Source: Lachnospiraceae bacterium
GTDB lineage: Bacteria; Bacillota; Clostridia; Lachnospirales; Lachnospiraceae
Direction of reading: 5' to 3'
Length of the DNA stretch: 9,021 nucleotides
Assembly (NCBI GenBank): GCA_009774395.1
Contig: VSNQ01000157.1
Coordinates: 1 to 9,021, forward strand
The notes under the pieces are model-generated. The model was not told the origin of the DNA, made no database searches, and saw nothing but the letters and a program-made list of their open reading frames with translations. Shown here in pieces: positions 7,060 to 9,021 of this stretch. The first letter of the stretch is position 1; each line of letters opens with the position of its first letter. Both the position numbers and the translations under genes were made by a program.

Positions 7060-7224
7060 TTATTCCTCCTCATAGCTTGTACAGTATTTGCACTTTTTGC
7101 ATGGTTCACACGGTTCATCGTCTTTCTCTGCCCTGCCAAAACCCATACACTTGCCATCTTCATCTCTGCCCGGCTCACCTATTTTTTTAATAATTCCACA
7201 ATTATCCGGCGTTCTCTTTACCAT
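7060..7224 (-). CDS. Small cysteine-ladder protein, 54 aa
   Basis: A 54-residue protein with ATG at 7222-7224 and TAA at 7060-7062. It starts MVKRTPDNCG and has a charged centre. Near the C-terminus Cys39, Cys42, Cys45 and Cys48 are spaced exactly three apart (CEPCKKCKYC), with Cys9 and Cys26 earlier. Such a ladder suggests metal binding (zinc or possibly Fe-S), but no fold or function can be named. AGGAGG lies 10 nt before the ATG, within the end of the upstream YopX-like gene. The stop is 1 nt before the next gene's ATG, and its own 3' end supplies that gene's Shine-Dalgarno. The tight fit between two well-marked genes, rather than homology, is the main evidence that it is real. Confidence 0.75.
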   Translation of the reverse strand: MVKRTPDNCGIIKKIGEPGRDEDGKCMGFGRAEKDDEPCEPCKKCKYCTSYEEE

Positions 7225-7226
7225 TA

Positions 7227-7637
7227 TCAATCAACCTCCTTTACCAAATCCGCATTTTCATACACATTTCCAAAAACTTCAATTTCTCCTAATTCGTAAA
7301 GTAAAAATGTTTCATTAGAAACAGTATTTCTTGCAACAAATGCACACTTCTTATCATTCCACTCAATTAGATAAAAGGAATATGCACTTTTCCACAATAT
7401 TGCATAGCTTTCAATTTTTCGTACAATATCCCCCTCATACACTTCCTTTCCATTTTTATCCTTAACGTCTATGTACTGCCCGACTGTATCTTTATCAACC
7501 AGAAATTCTCCCTCTAATTCTGGCGAATTGATATGGTTTTCATCTGCCAAATAGCCGTAAACCCATCTTCTGTTAAGGTGTTTGTTTTGTGGGTGTACAT
7601 GGATGTGTATGCCCCTGTATTTATTAACTCTGCTCAT
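7227..7637 (-). CDS. YopX-like protein, second and divergent copy
   Basis: A 136-aa protein with the YopX family layout but little direct identity to the copy at 6380-6823. It begins MSRVNKYRG. WVYGYLADENHI follows near residues 26-37, then VDKDTVGQYIDVKDKNGKEVYEGDIV at about 49-74, the diagnostic NG-K-x-YEGDI block. Near the end is EVFGNVYENADLV. The function of the family is unknown. An upstream in-frame ATG at 7664 exists, but AGGAGG lies 7 nt before the ATG at 7637, so the shorter form is preferred. The gene ends 2 nt before the 54-aa gene and lies in the same leftward transcript. Confidence 0.82.
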   Translation of the reverse strand: MSRVNKYRGIHIHVHPQNKHLNRRWVYGYLADENHINSPELEGEFLVDKDTVGQYIDVKDKNGKEVYEGDIVRKIESYAILWKSAYSFYLIEWNDKKCAFVARNTVSNETFLLYELGEIEVFGNVYENADLVKEVD

Positions 7638-7644
7638 TCCGCTA

Positions 7645-7650
7645 CCTCCT
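7645..7650 (-). promoter_or_regulatory. Ribosome binding site deciding the second YopX-like start
   Basis: AGGAGG is 7 nt before the ATG at 7637 and lies inside the longer frame that opens at 7664. This favours the shorter, 136-aa product. Confidence 0.7.
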
Positions 7651-7679
7651 CGTATAAGGAACATAATATTTTGGCTTGT

Positions 7680-7907
7680 TTACTGCTTTGATTCAAATAC
7701 TTTTAACTTATCCTCCAAACTGTAATCTCCCAAAAACTTTAATATAACAATAAATTTCTTGCTCCATTCTGATTTATCCTTTTTAGGTGCATTACGAGCT
7801 AAAAAATCAACATATCCTTTTATCCTATCAACAAGCCATTTAAAAGTTTCTTCTGAATATTCTTTATCTTCTACTTCCATACACGGAAATTTAATAATAT
7901 TTTTCAT
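7680..7907 (-). CDS. Hypothetical protein, 75 aa, mostly helical
   Basis: A 75-residue, Lys- and Glu-rich protein beginning MKNIIKFPC. It is predicted by eye to be mainly alpha-helical (EETFKWLVDRIKGYVDFL, then WSKKFIVILKFLGDY). It has a single Cys9, no membrane segment or signal peptide, and no motif I recognise. An upstream TTG in the same frame (7946) would give 88 aa. The ATG at 7907 has GGAGG 7 nt upstream and overlaps the TGA of the zinc-ribbon gene as ATGA, so I chose it; the two genes are probably translationally coupled. Confidence 0.7.
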   Translation of the reverse strand: MKNIIKFPCMEVEDKEYSEETFKWLVDRIKGYVDFLARNAPKKDKSEWSKKFIVILKFLGDYSLEDKLKVFESKQ

Positions 7908-8092
7908 TCCACAACCTCCAATCTCTCCAACACGCAACTTGCACACAATTCTTCCCCGTCCAAAAGATACAACTTTTCCACATCTTCCCCGCAGTTATCG
8001 CATACAGGGGTTGCGACCTTGTAATATCTGCAAGCCTCATATTTACATGGGAAACCGCAATCTACACATTGGTTTTCATGCCTAATCGCCAT
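7904..8092 (-). CDS. Small 8-cysteine zinc-ribbon protein, 62 aa
   Basis: A 62-residue protein beginning MAIRHENQCVDC, with cysteines at 9, 12, 16, 21, 31, 34, 50 and 53. The second half is a clear CxxC-(15)-CxxC zinc ribbon or treble clef: CDNCGEDVEKLY followed by DGEELCASC. The first half is a tighter cluster (CVDC…C…C) that could hold a second metal ion. Proteins of this design are common and uncharacterised in Clostridia phages and integrative elements. AAGGA lies 9 nt before the ATG and overlaps the stop of the upstream gene. The TGA overlaps the ATG of the 75-aa gene. Function unknown; a protein- or DNA-binding adaptor is only a guess. Confidence 0.8.
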   Translation of the reverse strand: MAIRHENQCVDCGFPCKYEACRYYKVATPVCDNCGEDVEKLYLLDGEELCASCVLERLEVVE

Positions 8093-8104
8093 TAAATCAC
8101 TTCC

Positions 8105-8308
8105 TTAATAACTATTTTTTACAAATCCTTTTTTCTTGGCACAATCCATACAATAAATGTATCTCCCATGTATTGTCACACCACACTTTCTACATTTGTG
8201 CCCTCTCTTAATCGCCATTCCAAATGGTTGACCAAGCAGATAATAACATTCCTTGCAATATGTATAGTGGTCTGCACAATATTTCCCACATCTTTCACAA
8301 TAAGCCAT
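8105..8308 (-). CDS. Tandem zinc-ribbon protein, 67 aa
   Basis: A 67-residue protein made of two zinc ribbons with identical spacing. The first is Cys4-x2-Cys7-x10-Cys18-x2-Cys21 and the second Cys39-x2-Cys42-x10-Cys53-x2-Cys56, each with an aromatic Tyr-x-Tyr-Cys before its last pair. Cys11 is extra. Basic residues near the second ribbon and C-terminus (KRGHKCRK, AKKKG) could contact nucleic acid. The ATG at 8308 is preceded by AAAAGG at 12 nt, a long spacing. The in-frame TTG at 8320 directly abuts that site, so it is less likely. The stop overlaps the Shine-Dalgarno of the next gene. Function unknown. Confidence 0.72.
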   Translation of the reverse strand: MAYCERCGKYCADHYTYCKECYYLLGQPFGMAIKRGHKCRKCGVTIHGRYIYCMDCAKKKGFVKNSY

Positions 8309-8334
8309 TCTTTTGTCCAACCTTTTAATATTTT

Positions 8335-8490
8335 CTAATTTTCATTTGACGCGCCACCAGACTTGAAGATTTTCAACGCTCTCATATCACCACAATTCTT
8401 ACAATTATTTCTATATGGACATTCCATGTAAGAACTACATATATCACAATATGTATACTTTTCTAAATATTCAACGATCTTTTTTTTATA
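8335..8490 (-). pseudogene. Cysteine-rich small ORF without a usable start (probable remnant)
   Basis: Between dut and the tandem zinc-ribbon gene a 51-codon frame ends at TAG (8335-8337). It encodes five cysteines with zinc-binding spacing (CDIC, ECPYRNNC, KNC) and an N-terminal helix KKKIVEYLEKY. It has no ATG, GTG or TTG before its first cysteines. The nearest, GTG at 8503-8505, is followed four codons later by an in-frame TAA (8491-8493). An eight-A run at 8480-8487 lies right there, so a nonsense change, a slip in the A run, or a sequencing error could have broken it. Initiation at ATC (8478) or an internal ATG giving 30 residues is possible but poorly supported. It otherwise resembles its cysteine-rich neighbours. 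Confidence 0.5.
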
Positions 8491-8527
8491 TTATTCCTTA
8501 ACCACTTGCTAGAATTAAATCTATTTT

Positions 8528-8968
8528 TTATTTCCCTGTACTTCCAAATCCTCCTATTCCCCTCTCTGTATCCTCTAACTTATCAACCTCATTAAATTCT
8601 ACTTCTAAATATGGCATTACTATTAATTGTGCAATCCGCTCCTCATGTTTTATTACCCGAACACAGTCTGAATCATTATGTAATGCTACTATATATTCCC
8701 CTCGGTAATCAGAATCGCAGATTCCAATAGCATTTGCAGGTCTTAATCCTTGTTCCACAGACAAACCACTTCTAGCAACAATTGCACCGAAATATCCCTC
8801 TGGTATCTCTATTGCTATTCCTGTGTGGATTAATTCTGTTTTATGTGGTTCAATCGTTATTGGATTTTGTGTGTACGCATATAAATCATATCCTGCTGCT
8901 TGCTTGCTTCCTCTTTTTGGAATAACTGCATCAGCTTTTAATTTCTTTATATTTATTTTCATACTCAT
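8528..8968 (-). CDS. dut: dUTP diphosphatase, trimeric phage type
   Basis: Hydrolyses dUTP to dUMP and pyrophosphate, keeping uracil out of DNA and supplying the dTMP precursor. The 146-aa protein has all five conserved motifs of the homotrimeric all-beta family in order: AGYDLYA (about 24-30), ARSGLS (about 65-70), the GICDSDYRGEY block with the catalytic Asp (about 82-92), RIAQLIV (about 112-118), and the C-terminal glycine-rich arm RGIGGFGSTG (about 135-144) that closes over the nucleotide. AAGGA is 10 nt from the ATG at 8968; another ATG two codons later is possible. It is the first gene of the leftward array inside the window. Such genes are common in phages of low-GC Gram-positives, which supports the prophage reading. 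Confidence 0.96.
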   Translation of the reverse strand: MSMKINIKKLKADAVIPKRGSKQAAGYDLYAYTQNPITIEPHKTELIHTGIAIEIPEGYFGAIVARSGLSVEQGLRPANAIGICDSDYRGEYIVALHNDSDCVRVIKHEERIAQLIVMPYLEVEFNEVDKLEDTERGIGGFGSTGK

Positions 8969-9000
8969 TTTCTTTGTTTCCTTTCTTTTACTTATTGGCT

Positions 9001-9015
9001 TTGTAATTATTACAA
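9001..9015. promoter_or_regulatory. 15-bp perfect palindrome upstream of dut
   Basis: TTGTAAT-T-ATTACAA is a perfect inverted repeat with 7-bp arms around one central base, 33-47 nt upstream of the dut ATG. A further TGTAAT (9016-9021) follows to the window edge. It could be a regulator-binding operator or part of a promoter, but AT-rich palindromes arise by chance and no -35/-10 pair is convincing here. Confidence 0.3.
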
Positions 9016-9021
9016 TGTAAT

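Larger units (their letters stand above)
4920..9021. mobile_element. End of an integrated prophage (or ICE); other end outside the window
   Basis: Integrase, excisionase-like gene, two YopX genes, small cysteine-rich genes and dUTPase form one leftward array beside the host ychF-lgt operon. YopX proteins and trimeric dUTPases are typical phage early or accessory genes, which favours a prophage. The order xis then int, both pointing outward, resembles Tn916-type elements as well, and no structural, relaxase or conjugation gene is visible to decide. The exact junction is not visible because only one attachment end is present; it should lie between about 4880 and 4942. Confidence 0.85.

Noticed and set aside
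7059..7178. N-terminal extension of the 85-aa protein
   Set aside because: These codons overlap the 54-aa gene in another frame, and the real start at 7058 has its own AGGAGG at good spacing.
6823..9021. A new anti-phage defence system in the small-gene cluster
   Set aside because: No nuclease, helicase, NTPase, TIR, reverse transcriptase or toxin motif is visible. The recognisable members (dUTPase, YopX) point to ordinary phage accessory functions.

Overview
The window reads as a low-GC Gram-positive chromosome, most like a gut Clostridia/Lachnospiraceae member. This is inferred from strong AGGAGG-type ribosome binding sites, AT-rich codon use, and the style of the YchF, Lgt and GH3 proteins. 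Every complete gene is on the minus strand, so in transcription order the window runs from right (9021) to left (1). The one plus-strand coding signal is a truncated frame at the far left.

Right part (about 4920-9021, continuing past the right edge): one end of an integrated mobile element, most likely a prophage, less likely an integrative conjugative element. In transcription order it carries dUTPase (dut), a start-less cysteine-rich ORF, a tandem zinc-ribbon protein, an 8-cysteine zinc-ribbon protein, a 75-aa helical hypothetical, a YopX-like protein, a 54-aa protein with a CxxCxxCxxC ladder, an 85-aa cysteine-containing protein, a second YopX protein, an excisionase-like protein, a strong intrinsic terminator, and a tyrosine integrase. 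The genes are tightly packed, with ATGA overlaps and Shine-Dalgarno sites inside the preceding gene, which indicates one leftward polycistronic unit. Just past the integrase stop lie two tandem copies of an 11-bp repeat, candidate integrase arm-binding sites next to the attachment site.

Left part (1 to about 4920): host chromosome. ychF (translation-associated P-loop ATPase) and lgt (prolipoprotein diacylglyceryl transferase) are 12 nt apart and look like an operon. Downstream is a short decayed gene with two apparent frameshifts, then a cytoplasmic family 3 glycoside hydrolase (beta-glucosidase-like). The 3' end of that gene lies in a small repeat/hairpin region. A convergent plus-strand frame enters from the left edge and ends at 235.

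The element sits directly upstream of ychF-lgt, so this host operon now follows the integrase gene with only about 87 bp between them and no strong terminator. I see no defence system, CRISPR array, tRNA or rRNA. The least explained content is the cluster of small cysteine-rich, presumably metal-binding proteins beside the YopX genes. These are common kinds of phage accessory genes whose function is unknown.
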